The notes: a model not told the origin generated them from the sequence alone. A stretch of DNA of 64,000 bases from Adiantum capillus-veneris (GCA_014529385.2 CM043962.1:51285405-51349404); one strand, 5' to 3'. Counted from the first letter of the stretch, positions 21,902 to 34,293 are shown. Program-made: numbers and translations.

Positions 21902-22330
21902 TTGGGATTGCATGTACTTGTCAAATTTTTAGTACAGCGGCCTTGAGCCTTGCTTTAGGACATACAATGCCTTAAGCAGTTTACACACTAGTTCAGCCCT
22001 CGTAGGCTTTTCAATTTCAACTTCAATACCCTCAAGCTATTTTATGTAGCCATCTTTTTCTAGATCCCCATGAAGGAAAGCCGTCTTCACATCCATTTGG
22101 ACAAGTTCCATGTCCTCAATGGCTACTAGTCCAAGCACTAGGTGCAATGTAATCTTGACTATTGGAGAGAAAATCTCATCAAAGTCCACTCCTTTCTTTT
22201 GCTTGAATCACTTAGCAACCAATCTAGCCCTATATTTAGGCTCATAATCTTTTGCCATGTTTTTTGTATATATACCCATTTTCATGGCAAGGCTTGCTTG
22301 CCCTCTAGTAGCTCTATCAGCTCCGGGGGT

Positions 22331-24031
<1,701 letters not shown>

Positions 24032-24136
24032 ATGGCACCACACGAGAGGGCGGCAGGCAAAGCTCACCACACAAGTGCAAGGAGGAGCATAGGCTTGGGG
24101 ACGCTGCACGGACACGAAGCTCTCTCTGCTGAAAAA

Positions 24137-24309
24137 ATGAGGGCAATGTGTGTAACCCTTTCTTCTATTTGCAAAAACAGCTTTGCAACAAGTCTTCCTA
24201 ATTCCTCTCCCTCATCTAAGTGTCATCATTCTTATCGGATCTAGTCTGCTAAAAAGACATACTCCAGTTCTGATGATTTGCTACCTGGTGTAGACCTTGC
24301 CAATTTATG
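24137..24309 (+). pseudogene. Thioredoxin y-type pseudogene, 5' part
   Basis: A Ser-rich, acid-poor leader like a plastid transit peptide starts at ATG 24137 (the frame is open from 24032) and meets TAG at 24242-24244. In the same frame follows SAKKTYSSSDDLL, which matches the start of mature plant thioredoxin y. About a dozen codons before the active site are missing. The active site then reads TWCRPCQFM (24283-24309) in another frame, with Arg where thioredoxins have Gly (WCGPC). The text stops exactly at ATG 24307-24309, where Gypsy G1 is inserted. Active thioredoxin y is a plastid disulfide reductase for antioxidant enzymes. This copy cannot be functional. The transit-peptide assignment is inferred. 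Confidence 0.8.
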
Positions 24310-25884
24310 TGTCATAATAATCAATATCTAATTCTCCTAAATGATTTTCTCATATTAAACTGATCATTTAATGTGGGGAGGTACCAGGGGATAAAAAGCT
24401 AGAATATTGGTTAAGCTAGCAGACCGGCCACAGTAGGGATCCAAAGGAGGGAAAATAGGGATCAAAAGGGGGGGCCATCTGCAAAAGAGCCATGTGCAAC
24501 AATGGGCTAAAAAGACCCTAAGGTTCAGCCCATTAAGACTTCCAAAATGCTAAGGTTCCAAAATTCAAAGGTTGTGTCCAAAGGTCAACCCTAGGGAAAA
24601 TTGGATGCTTAGTGTGTGTACAAAAGTCTTCTTCAAAGCCTACAAAGGAGGGGGCGAGCCCATTTAGTAGGGGATGAGAGAGAAAGCCACACACACACAC
24701 AGGCTCCCTTTACACAAAGGGAATTATGGACACATGTCAGCTCCCTAGGCCAGATGCCCACAAGGTGTGCCCAATTCCTATTGGAAGACCCTTGAAGTGG
24801 ACCAATGAGAATTAAGCTAGAGTAAATCTAGTTTAATTAATTTAAAAACATTTAATAAAAGAAACCAATGAGAATTAAGTCTCCTAGAAGACTATTGGGC
24901 AGTCTCCATAGGGGTCCAATGAGCATTCAGGAGCCCAATGGCTTGCCTGATTCCTATTGGCTAGGAGGCAAAGGGGTCCAATGAGAGTTTAGTTTAATTA
25001 TTTAATTATCTAAAGCTCTCACAAAAGGGGAAATGGGGACACATGTCAGAAGGCTATCACTTATGCTGCTTAACACCCATTGGCTTGACTTGGGGAGGTC
25101 CAATAAGGCAAAAGCCAGACCAATTTAGCAGGAAGGGCTCGCCCAAGAGAGAGAGGGGGCTGATTTTTGCTGGGATTGACACACACACACTCACAATTGA
25201 CCATGTGTGAAGAAAGAATACTCTATCTCCTCCCAAGAGCTCATCACCTACTCCAAGCTTGTGAGATAGAAGCCTACATCAACACTCTCTTGGCATGTGG
25301 ATGCAAATCCAACCAAGAGCCAAGCTTCAATGCATGCTCATCTTCTCTACCAAGCTAATTACTAAGCTAAGCTATGCTAATATGAGTGATTATGTGAGGA
25401 TATGTACAACTTTCTCGTAAGATACTCCTTCTTCCTCTCAATCTACTCTCATACCCTGCTAGCTCTCACCATCTTCGAAGGTGTGTGAGGTCTTGGGTCT
25501 GAGAATGGGGATAATTCAAGTTGTGTTTGATTAAGTGTTTTGCTTAGTGCATGAAGCTTCCATCTTCATTGCACTAGCTAGTCTTGAAGGAACACAAAGA
25601 CTTGTATTGTACAATGTCTCTCTTGATGGGAGAAACCATAATACAAAGCCTTTTGGAGGGGGGACCGGCTCCATGCAAATCCGGTCCTCAACTGTTGTCA
25701 ATAGCTTAATTTCTCTCTCTTTTGAAAGTACTTTCGATGCTATCTAACTAGGTGTTATGCTTTTTGTTGCTCTCTCCACCCAAGCACTCTTGTAATTCTC
25801 ATTAGGAATCTATTCTAATGAAATTCCCACTATGTTCATGCTAATTTCCGCTACACATAAGTTATTAGGCCATTAAATGTTACA
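24310..25884 (+). repeat. 5' LTR of Gypsy G1
   Basis: Starts TGTCATAATAATC and ends AAATGTTACA. It contains repeated CCAATGAGA-type boxes (for example GTCCAATGAG) and a short CA run. I could not place a TATA box with confidence. Confidence 0.93.
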
Positions 25885-25885
25885 T

Positions 25886-25897
25886 TGGTATCAAAGC
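25886..25897 (+). promoter_or_regulatory. Primer-binding site of G1
   Basis: TGGTATCAAAGC, one mismatch from the iMet consensus, one base after the LTR. G2 has TGGTATCACAGC in the same place (37653-37664). Confidence 0.85.
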
Positions 25898-26301
25898 TCA
25901 AGGTTTCTCTTTTCTTGCTCAAGAAGGGAGGTCCTCAAGCTAGCTACAAATGGTTGGTATTATTAATTGCCTGTGAGTAAGTACAATAGGGATTTTTCAG
26001 CCTTGCAGTGCGCCTGCCTTTGTGCAGTTAACGGGGCATCACCGTCGAAAGCTATGGTCTTAATAGTGGAGTCCTACGGGGCTTGCCTACGGCTTAACCA
26101 CTATTGAGCTATTAGAAGCTTGACAGGAGCCGGTGCTATTTTGGTGTCGAAAGACCCTCTCTTCTATTCCTTGCAATTAACGGTATTCGAGCCGCGGGTA
26201 CAGTAGCTTGAGTGCTTTTTCTAAAGGGGTAAAGAGGAGTAGCAACTAGGGCTTGAAGTGCCAAAGTACACCTAAAAAGTTTACACCTAAAAGTTATTAG
26301 A
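25898..26301 (+). other. Leader of G1
   Basis: About 400 bp before the gag ATG. No gene seen. The matching leader of G2 (37665-38036) lacks about a dozen bases near 26145 and is otherwise close to it. Confidence 0.6.
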
Positions 26302-28566
26302 ATGGCTGACAATAGTAAAGAGAGTGAAATTAATGTTGATAACTTTGATTTTGCTCATGAGCAAGCTACTAATGATGCTTCAATGCTTGTTAACTACTTG
26401 TTACTAGGCTTCAACAAGCCATGGGCAATCCATCTCTCCAAAGTGAAGTGCAACGGTAGCTTCGTACTCACGGGATTCTCCAAGATCATCACCATGACGA
26501 GACAACACCTAGGAAGCCTCCTTGTGAGACTTCCAAAAGAGGTCTCTCTCCGATTCGGGAAGAAGAAGAGAATCCATACGAAGGGCTCAAGAATTTACTT
26601 CTTGACGATGCATCTCCTTCCCAAAGGAGAACTCAAGAGCCTCCACCGAAGGAACGAGAAACAAGCGAGTCTCCCGCCACCTCGGCGGAGATGGCTCCAC
26701 GAAGACGGCGGGCTAAACGCTCTCCATCACCACCAAAGCGGAGAAGACCATCGTATTCTTCTCCTCACCACAATTCGAAGAGGGATGATAAAAAGCAAGA
26801 GAAGAAAAAGGCGAGAAAGAGGACACCCTCTTCTCTATCTTCTTCATCCTCTTCCTCTTATGAAAGCTATGGTGAAGACGACAAAGATCAGGACAAGAAA
26901 AAGGCGAGAAAGAGGTCACCCTCTTCTCCACCTTCTTCAAATTCTTCACCTTGTGAAGAAAGTGATGGTGCAACTTTTGAACCATCAAAAACAAAAGGCC
27001 ATAGGAAATCCTATGCCGCATGGAAGAGGTCGTCCAAGCTGAAGAAATTCAAAGTGGGAGGGAAGAGCATCTCTTTCCTTACCTATGATGGTACCTTTGG
27101 TGCCACGGACAAAGTCTTGGCCTTTATCCAGCAATTCGATGCGGCGTTTGGAGATGAGGGCTTCACGGAATCCTCTAAGCTACGCCATGTAGCTATGCAC
27201 TTTCAAAAGTCCGCCAGACAATGGTGGTCTAGCCTACGAGCCAACGGTGAAGCTCCACGAACATGGAAAGCTTTAAGAGCTTCCAGTATGAAGCACTTTT
27301 TGGCCACCGATGCCAAAGACAAGTACTCACCGAATGGCGAAGCTTAAAGCTCTCTCCCAATGAATCCATCCACAAATATGTAGACAAGTTTTGGGACCTA
27401 CAACTCAAAGCCACTGTCTTCAAAAAGTTGGAATTTGGAGAGCAAAAGCAACAATTTTGTGCGGGCTTAACCGAAGAAATGGTGGAGTATGTCAACTCAC
27501 AAAGACCACGTACCATATCGGCGGTAATACACCACACTATGGTGGCCTCTCGAATCAATTTCCAAACGGGGGCAAAAGAAATAATAATCCCCTGGAAAAC
27601 AAGGGTTCCAATGAGCCTAAGGGGAAGGACAATGTTCAAAAGTCTCCTAAGGGCAACTCCAACAAACCTAAAGAGAAGGGAGTTTACAAAGGTAAGAATA
27701 AACTCTCTCCTGAAGAGCTTGAGTGTTATCGTAAGGATAACCGATGTTTCAAGTGCGGCGAACAAGGGCATGCGTACCGCGCTTGTCCCCAAAAGAACAA
27801 CCACCAAGATCCTCCTAGAGCTTCCTTGGTTGAAATCCAAGAGGAGGAAATTCACCAAACTCATCACAAAGGATCTCCTCTATGCCATGCTTGGGGAAAG
27901 GTAAGAGAACATGATGCTTTTATTCTCTTTGACCCTGGTTCTACTCACAATTTTATATCTATGGAGTTAGCCACCAAGCTAGGCATACAATCCTACGAGA
28001 TGGGAGATGTCCTACCCGCAGACAGTGCCTTCAAGGGGCAAGAAGCTTCAGTCACTCCCTTAATTGGGAAATTGAGGCCTAATGTCCAAGGCTATGTGGA
28101 CAAAGAGGACTTCTTTATCTCTCCTCTCAAGCATGAGGATGTAATCCTAGGGGGCACCATGGTTTGATCGCCTGGCTGCCGATGTTAAATTTCCTGAAAG
28201 GATAATCTCCTTTAAGTTCAGGGAAAAAGACATGTATATAAATGCTAAGGAAATGGGTAGCACCATCCCCATTGTACATACACCAGCTTTCAACAAGTCA
28301 ATAAAGAGCTCTATTTCCGTGTACATGATTTTTGTTAAAGATTCTCAAAATAAACCTAATGCTTTAACAAAAGGAAATAAAAGCAACCAAAAGGAATTAG
28401 AGTTATCCAATTTTCTCAAGGGGTTTCAAGATGTTTTATTGACGACATCCCTTGTGAGCGACCTCCTAAACGAGGTAATGATGACCATGCAATTGAACTT
28501 CTTCCAGGAAGTTCACCGCCTAATAAACCTCCTTATAGAGTTTCTCAAGCTCAACAAGAGGAGATT
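26302..28566 (+). pseudogene. G1 gag-protease, frameshifted
   Basis: Gag starts at ATG 26302 (MADNSKESEINVD). Compared with G2, single-base indels shift the frame near 26400, 27325 (in an A run), 27570, 28150 (an extra G in a G run) and 28437. Across the shifts I can read the Gag core (LTYDGTFGATDKVLAFIQQFD, ARQWWSSL), a perfect zinc knuckle CFKCGEQGHAYRAC near 27750, and an aspartic protease FDPGSTHNF near 27930, where the usual DSG/DTG is DPG. All changes are one base. They could be real decay or homopolymer errors in the assembly. Confidence 0.85.
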
Positions 28567-31248
28567 ATGCGGCAAGTGCATGAGTTAGTTGAGAAGGGTA
28601 TGGTTAGGCCAAGCTCATCTCCATTTTGCTCACCTGTGCTATTAGTGCAAAAGAAAGACGGCACATATCGTACGTGTGTCGACTATAGAGCACTAAATAG
28701 GATCACTATAAAGAATAGGTTTCCCGTTCCTCGGGTAGAAGACCTATTTGGTAAGCTACAAGGATCGACCTACTTCAGTAGGATTGACCTAAAAAGTGGA
28801 TATCATCAAATAAGGAAAGTTGATCAAGACATTGTAAAGACCGCATTTCGTACTACATTTGGTCTTTACGAATACATTGTCATGCCTTTTGGCTTGACCA
28901 ATGCACTAGCCACATTCAATTGCTTGCTGGAGAAGCTGTTCTGGCCTCATCGAACCTTCACTGGAGTGTTCTTTGATGATATTATCATCTACTCTAATTC
29001 ATTGGAGGAACACAAGCAACACCTCCAGGTAATATTTCAAGTTTTAAGAGAGAATAAACTTTATGTTAATCGAAAGAAAAGTGAATTCTTCTTGCAAGAG
29101 ATTCAGTATTTAGGTCACATTATCTCTCAAGATGGCATCCAAATGGATCCATCCAAGTTAGAGGTAATAAAAGGGTGGCCTAAACCAAAGAATCTTCATG
29201 AACTAAGAAGCTTCATAGGTATGTGTGCATACTATAGACGCTTCATAGAAAAGTTCTCACAAATTGCGGGACAATTACATGACCTAACAAAGAAAAGCGT
29301 TAGGTATACATGGTCTGCTAAGGAGAACAATGCTTTCAAAAAGCTTAAAGAAAAGCTTATCTCTCAACCTTTGCTTACACTACCGGATCTCTCAAAACCA
29401 TTTGAGGTCCAATGTGATGCTTGTGGTGATTGCCTTGGAGCTGTTTTGCTCCAAGAAGGGCACGCCATAGGCTATGAGAGTCGAAGGCTCGACCCTGTTG
29501 AGCAAGCTCTAGGCATATACGAAAAGGAACTCCTTGCAGTTCTACATGCCTTACACTCATGGAAGCACTATTCATTGGGGACTCCTTTCATTCTGCAAAC
29601 GGATCACCAAAGTCTTAAGTACTTCATGACGCAGACCAAGCTCTCCGACAAACAAATGAGGTGGGCAAATTTCCTTTCGCAATTTCATTTTCATATTGCT
29701 CACATTGATGGCAAGCATAATCAAGTAGCTGATGCACTCTCAAGACGGCCGAGAGTGAATGCGGTTTCCATAGCAACTCACAATGATCTATCTTCAATGA
29801 TAGATGACTATGCTATTGATCCCGATTTTAGAGATGTGATTTCAGCCCTTGCATTAGGGAAGAAAGAAGAACCATTTACTTTACAAGATGGTTATCTTCT
29901 CTATGGCAATAGACTATGCGTTAATAACTCACTACGTGAGAAAGTAATGTATGAATCTCATGCTCCACCTTATGCGGGGCATAGAGGGATTCAGTCTACC
30001 TTAAAGGGAATTGAAACATATTTCTATTGGCCTACCATGAAAGTGAACATACAAGAGTATGTTTCCAAATGTGTGGTATGCCAAAAGACAAAATTTGATA
30101 GAGGGAAGCAACTTGGATTGCTTCAACCCTTGCCAATCCCTAATTCACCATGGGAGAGCATATCCATGGATTTTATCTTTGGATTGCCTAAGTCTATCCA
30201 TGGGAATACGGGAATATGGACGATAGTAGACAGGTTTAGTAAACAAGCTCATTTTATACCTGTCAAAAAGACTATCAAAGCCCATCAAATGGCAACCCTC
30301 TTTATTTCACAAATTTTCAAGTACCATGGCTTGCCCATGTCCATAGTATCGGATAGAGATCCTAGAATGACCAATAATTTCCGGAAGGGTCTCTTTGAGA
30401 ATTTAGGAACAAGGCTAAACTTCTCTTCGGCCTATCATCCACAAACTGATAGCCAAAGTGAAATAGCTAACCTAACCATTCTCGATCTACTAAAAGCCTA
30501 TGTAACGGATGTAGATCAAAGATCCCAATGGGAGAAGTACTTACCCTTAGTGGAGTATGCTTACAATAACACTGTACATACTTCCACGAGAAAAGCACCT
30601 TTCGAGGTAATTGAGGGAAGATCAAAAAGTCCCTTGCTACTTAAGGTACATGGGAAGATCTTCGATGCAGATGAGTATAGCCGAGACCTACAAGAATCTT
30701 TTCAAAAGATTAAGGATGCTATCTCTATCTCACAGCAAAGGCAAAAGGCTGATGCTGACAAGCACAGAAGAGCCCAAGCCTTTAAAGAAAATGATTTGGT
30801 CTTGTTAAAGTTTCCCAAGGCTCAATTGAGGCACACGACGGGCAAGAATCCTACGGGCCAACAAGAGTACTATGCTAAACTAGCAAAAAGGTACTATGGT
30901 CCCTTTCATATTCTTAGGCCAATCAATGAGATGGCCTATCAACTCAAGTTGCCCAATCATTGGCTCATACACAATGCTTTCCATGTGAGCCTATTAAAGC
31001 CTTACAAAGGAGAGCCACCTCAAGAACCAACTATTGAAGACCCACTGGAGATCGAGGACCAAGAGGAGGTGCTGCAGCCCGAGTCCATTCTCCGACATGA
31101 AGACAAGGTACTAAGAGGCGGTAAGACTATCCGACGATATCTTATTAAGTTTAAGAATTATCCTTTTGAAGATGCTAGATGGATGCAAGGCATACAATTA
31201 AAGGATAACCTAAACCTTGTCAATGCTTACAATGCTTTCCAAGAGTAA
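28567..31248 (+). CDS. G1 RT-RNase H-integrase-chromodomain frame (893 aa)
   Basis: Open from 28567 to TAA 31246-31248. RT has [21 protein letters not shown] and the catalytic pair D137-D138 in FFDDIIIYS. RNase H has FEVQCDACGDCLGAVL and TDHQSLKYF. The integrase zinc finger reads HAPPYAGHRG...CVVCQ, and its core includes SMDFIFGLP, VSDRDPRMTNNF and QTDSQSEIAN, where Ser replaces the usual Gly of TDGQ. The C-terminus has YYGPFHIL, HNAFHVSLLKPY and a chromodomain-like PESILRH...YLIKFKNYPFEDARWM. In the intact family this would be part of a longer Gag-Pol. Here the ATG at 28567 is merely the first Met after the last frameshift. Confidence 0.85.
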   Translation: MRQVHELVEKGMVRPSSSPFCSPVLLVQKKDGTYRTCVDYRALNRITIKNRFPVPRVEDLFGKLQGSTYFSRIDLKSGYHQIRKVDQDIVKTAFRTTFGLYEYIVMPFGLTNALATFNCLLEKLFWPHRTFTGVFFDDIIIYSNSLEEHKQHLQVIFQVLRENKLYVNRKKSEFFLQEIQYLGHIISQDGIQMDPSKLEVIKGWPKPKNLHELRSFIGMCAYYRRFIEKFSQIAGQLHDLTKKSVRYTWSAKENNAFKKLKEKLISQPLLTLPDLSKPFEVQCDACGDCLGAVLLQEGHAIGYESRRLDPVEQALGIYEKELLAVLHALHSWKHYSLGTPFILQTDHQSLKYFMTQTKLSDKQMRWANFLSQFHFHIAHIDGKHNQVADALSRRPRVNAVSIATHNDLSSMIDDYAIDPDFRDVISALALGKKEEPFTLQDGYLLYGNRLCVNNSLREKVMYESHAPPYAGHRGIQSTLKGIETYFYWPTMKVNIQEYVSKCVVCQKTKFDRGKQLGLLQPLPIPNSPWESISMDFIFGLPKSIHGNTGIWTIVDRFSKQAHFIPVKKTIKAHQMATLFISQIFKYHGLPMSIVSDRDPRMTNNFRKGLFENLGTRLNFSSAYHPQTDSQSEIANLTILDLLKAYVTDVDQRSQWEKYLPLVEYAYNNTVHTSTRKAPFEVIEGRSKSPLLLKVHGKIFDADEYSRDLQESFQKIKDAISISQQRQKADADKHRRAQAFKENDLVLLKFPKAQLRHTTGKNPTGQQEYYAKLAKRYYGPFHILRPINEMAYQLKLPNHWLIHNAFHVSLLKPYKGEPPQEPTIEDPLEIEDQEEVLQPESILRHEDKVLRGGKTIRRYLIKFKNYPFEDARWMQGIQLKDNLNLVNAYNAFQE

Positions 31249-31604
31249 GCAAAGGTACAAAATGTTAAAAATGAACAAAATTTTTGTCTTATAAGACTCT
31301 CTTTTTCTTTATTTGTGCACAAAAATAAAGTAGTATGCATGCTTAGATCAAGTTTGTGGAGACGACGTCTCCCAAACACCAAGTAGAGCTTGTCACTCTA
31401 CTATGGAAGACTGATAGGACTGATGAGCAGACATGCTTGCGGCAGCCTCAGGCTCTCAAGCGCCAAATGGACTAGTCATCCATTATGGAATGATGTCGTA
31501 GGGTAACATAGGGATCCTCTACCCGCTAAGAAAAGGACTCATGAATATGCTTTATCTTCTCTACACCATAGTTGAGGACGACTATGATTTCAAGAGAGAG
31601 GTAA
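31249..31604 (+). other. G1 3' untranslated region with polypurine tract
   Basis: No gene. It includes the segment shared with G0 (GAGACGACGTCTCCCAAACACC, split here only for naming) and ends in the purine-rich AAGAGAGAGGTAA before the LTR, the expected plus-strand primer. Confidence 0.75.
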
Positions 31605-33181
31605 TGTCATAATAATCAATATCTGATTCTCCTAAATGATTTTCTCATATTAAACTGATCATTTAATGTGGGGAGGTACCAGGGGAGAAAAAGCTAGAAT
31701 ATTGGTTAAGCTAGCAGACCGGCCACAGTAGGGATCCAAAGGAGGGAAAATAGGGATCAAAAGGGGGGGCCATCTGCAAAAGAGCCATGTGCAACAATGG
31801 GCTAAAAAGACCCTAAGGTTCAGCCCATTAAGACTTCCAAAATGCTAAGGTTCCAAAATTCAAAGGTTGTGTCCAAAGGTCAACCCTAGGGAAAATTGGA
31901 TGCTTAGTGTGTGTACAAAAGTCTTCTTCAAAGCCTACAAAGGAGGGGGCGAGCCCATTTAGTAGGGGATGAGAGAGAAAGCCACACACACACACAGGCT
32001 CCCTTTACACAAAGGGAATTAGGGACACATGTCAGCTCCCTAGGCCAGATGCCCACAAGGTGTGCCCAATTCCTATTGGAAGACCCTTGAAGTGGACCAA
32101 TGAGAATTAAGCTAGAGTAAATCTAGTTTAATTAATTTAAAAACATTTAATAAAAGAAACCAATGAGAATTAAGTCTCCTAGAAGACTATTGGGCAGTCT
32201 CCATAGGGGTCCAATGAGCATTCAGGAGCCCAATGGCTTGCCTGATTCCTATTGGCTAGGAGGCAAAGGGGTCCAATGAGAGTTTAGTTTAATTATTTAA
32301 TTATCTAAAGCTCTCACAAAAGGGGAAATGGGGACACATGTCAGAAGGCTATCACTTATGCTGCTTAACACCCATTGGCTTGACTTGGGGAGGTCCAATA
32401 AGGCAAAAGCCAGACCAATTTAGCAGGAAGGGCTCGCCCAAGAGAGAGAGGGGGCTGATTTTTGCTGGGATTGACACACACACACACTCACAATTGACCA
32501 TGTGTGAAGAAAGAATACTCTATCTCCTCCCAAGAGCTCATCACCTACTCCAAGCTTGTGAGATAGAAGCCTACATCAACACTCTCTTGGCATGTGGATG
32601 CAAATCCAACCAAGAGCCAAGCTTCAATGCATGCTCATCTTCTCTACCAAGCTAATTACTAAGCTAAGCTATGCTAATATGAGTGATTATGTGAGGAGAT
32701 GTACATCTTTCTCGTAAGATACTCTTTCTTCCTCTCAATCTACTCTCATACCCTGCTAGCTCTCACCATCTTCGAAGGTGTGTGAGGTCTTGGGTCTGAG
32801 AACGGGGATAATTCAAGTTGTGTTTGATTAAGTGTTTTGCTTAGTGCATGAAGCTTCCATCTTCATTGCACTAGCTAGTCTTGAAGGAACACAAAGAATT
32901 GTATTGTACAATGTCTCTCTTGATGGGAGAAACCATAATACAAAGCCTTTTGGAGGGGGGACCGGCTCCATGCAAATCCGGTCCTCAACTGTTGTCAATA
33001 GCTTAATTTCTCCCTCTTTTGAAAGTATTGTCGATGCTATCTAACTAGGTGTTATGCTTTTTGTTGCTCTCTCCACCCAAGCACTCTTGTAATTCTCATT
33101 AGGAATCTATTCTAATGAAATGCCCACTATGTTCATGCTAATTTCCGCTACACATAAGTTATTAGGCCATTCAATGTTACA
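31605..33181 (+). repeat. 3' LTR of Gypsy G1
   Basis: 1577 bp, about 99% identical to 24310-25884. It ends ATGTTACA and is followed by TATG of the thioredoxin copy. Confidence 0.94.
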
Positions 33182-33417
33182 TATGGTTCCTATTTTAGAT
33201 GACATTGGCCATGCTTTGAAAGACAAGCTTTGTATTGTGAAGATCGATTCAGAGAAAATCCAACTATTGCTAGCAGATATGGTGTACAAGCTATTCCAAC
33301 ATCATTCTTTTCCAGAATGGCCAGCCAATTGACATATTGGAGGGGGCTCTATCAGCACCAGATTTGAACAAGCGTCTTGAGGGAGTTTTGTCAGCCGCAT
33401 CAAGTGCGAAAAAATGA
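33182..33417 (+). pseudogene. Thioredoxin y-type pseudogene, 3' part
   Basis: After the duplicated TATG the codons continue VPILDDIGHALKDKLCIVKI and DSEKI. Two small indels then shift frame: TIASRYGVQAIPT reads in a second frame and FQNGQPIDILEGALSAPDL, followed by LNKRLEGVLSAASSAKK, in a third, to TGA 33415-33417. The cis-Pro region (AIPT) and the C-terminal helix match plastid thioredoxin y. No intron interrupts the roughly 85 codons from the active site to the stop. That fits a processed copy, though no poly(A) tail is evident. The gene lost function through frameshifts as well as through G1. Confidence 0.85.
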
Positions 33418-33655
33418 GAGGCTTGTTATGGAGGGGTTACTCCCTTCAGATTTCTTTTAGAAGAGCTTATCTTCTGGCATCTTTGTATGCTGTTGTACAA
33501 GTATTCAATGCAAAGGTCTTCAAAGGTCGAACTTTCAAACCAAAACAAGAGAGAGACAAAGATAGAGAAGCTGAAAGAAGTTTCTCGGCCCGTACATATC
33601 TACCAGAGCTGTGTGAGAGAGTATGCTTCCCGCTTCGAGGGGGGGGGGGGGGGGG

Positions 33656-33711
<56 letters not shown>

Positions 33712-33737
33712 AGAGGGTTCACGCCTCCAATCTCTAG
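33418..33737. other. Former 3' flank of the thioredoxin copy with G/AG run
   Basis: Probable old 3' untranslated sequence, then G(20) at 33639-33658 followed by (AG)25 at 33659-33708. No gene. Confidence 0.6.
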
Positions 33738-34293
33738 TTACCAAAATGCCCCTCTAATTTGTGGTTATTCCCAAAATACCCCTCTAGTTTTGAAACTTCC
33801 CGATATACACCACCAAAAATTCCCAAAATACCCTACAATTTCTCCAAATTTCCAATGTACACCTTGCTTGAAAATTTATATGGGTTGGAAACAACATTTT
33901 TTTCCAACAATGTTTTCCTATCATGACCGCCCATGACATTTTTTAACCTAGTAAACATCTCTAAAAACAAAATTTTGAAGTTTTTTTGCAACTTTTCATA
34001 GGGAAATTGGTTCTTCCTCAATAGAAGATGATTTAACTAGGATTTGATATGGTATTGTGGTCTCTTAAGATGAAATTGCTCATCTTTTTTAAACACGGAT
34101 GTCTCTACTTGTGACCGCATTAGTAAATAGTTCCGTTTAGAAAACTTAAAAATAACTCTTCATTGTCATAAATATAAGTATATTCAAAAATCAAGGCTAA
34201 TCGATCCCAAATGATACAAGGGTATATTAGGAATTTTTGAAATTTGAGGGGTACTTTGGGAATTTTCAACAATTTAGACACATATTTTGGTAA
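33738..34293. mobile_element. Foldback/MITE-like unit with imperfect terminal inverted repeats
   Basis: The first 70 or so bases (TTACCAAAATGCCCCTC..., ATTCCCAAAATACCCCTC) match the reverse complement of the last 70-90 bases (GAGGGGTACTTTGGGAAT...TTTTGGTAA). The interior is AT-rich with no coding frame. No clear target duplication is seen. It could be a non-autonomous DNA transposon or a simple inverted duplication. Confidence 0.5.

Larger units (their letters stand above)
18840..22330 (-). pseudogene. Copia E RT-RNase H relic, split by element H
   Basis: Minus-strand Copia pol. From 22330 leftward come KYRARLVAK, FDEIFSPIVKI and MDVKTAFLHGDLEKD (RT fingers), then a WYKKFDKYMQSQ-like segment ending at 21907. 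After element H (19888-21901) it resumes with RREEDHCLYNRKLNDGSLI, LYVDDMFIVGRSKDKV, a TPMQTCAKLS segment, and RNase H patches YTDVDYAGCVDSQKST, WRSCLQDC and LAKNPCF down to about 18840. Removing H and one TTGGG copy joins the two halves at the right place in RT. Stops and frameshifts are scattered throughout, so it is non-functional. Gag, protease and integrase were not found. Confidence 0.85.
24310..33181 (+). mobile_element. Gypsy G1, complete 8.9-kb chromodomain-type element
   Basis: Direct LTRs of 1575 and 1577 bp (24310-25884, 31605-33181) with TG...CA ends, an iMet-like primer-binding site, a gag-protease region with frameshifts, an intact RT-RNase H-integrase frame with a C-terminal chromodomain-like segment, and a purine tract. 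By eye the LTRs differ at about a dozen positions plus a 2-bp repeat indel (about 99% identity). The flanks share TATG (24306-24309, 33182-33185). Removing the insert and one TATG rejoins thioredoxin codons CQFM and VPIL in frame. Confidence 0.95.

Noticed and set aside
24254-24280. Alternative reading of the thioredoxin relic as LLKRHTPVLMI before ATWC
   Set aside because: The SAKKTYSSSDDLL reading in another frame fits the thioredoxin y N-terminus much better and needs one deletion only.
26691-27867. Overlapping alternative frames and minus-strand frames in the G1/G2 gag (also 38029-39543)
   Set aside because: They are shadows caused by low-complexity Lys/Arg/Ser codons and by frameshifts of the true Gag.
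32338-32655. Frame conserved between the G1 LTRs (also at 25167) and similar ones in G2
   Set aside because: The conservation is explained by LTR identity. The frame is not kept in the more diverged LTRs and has no domain.
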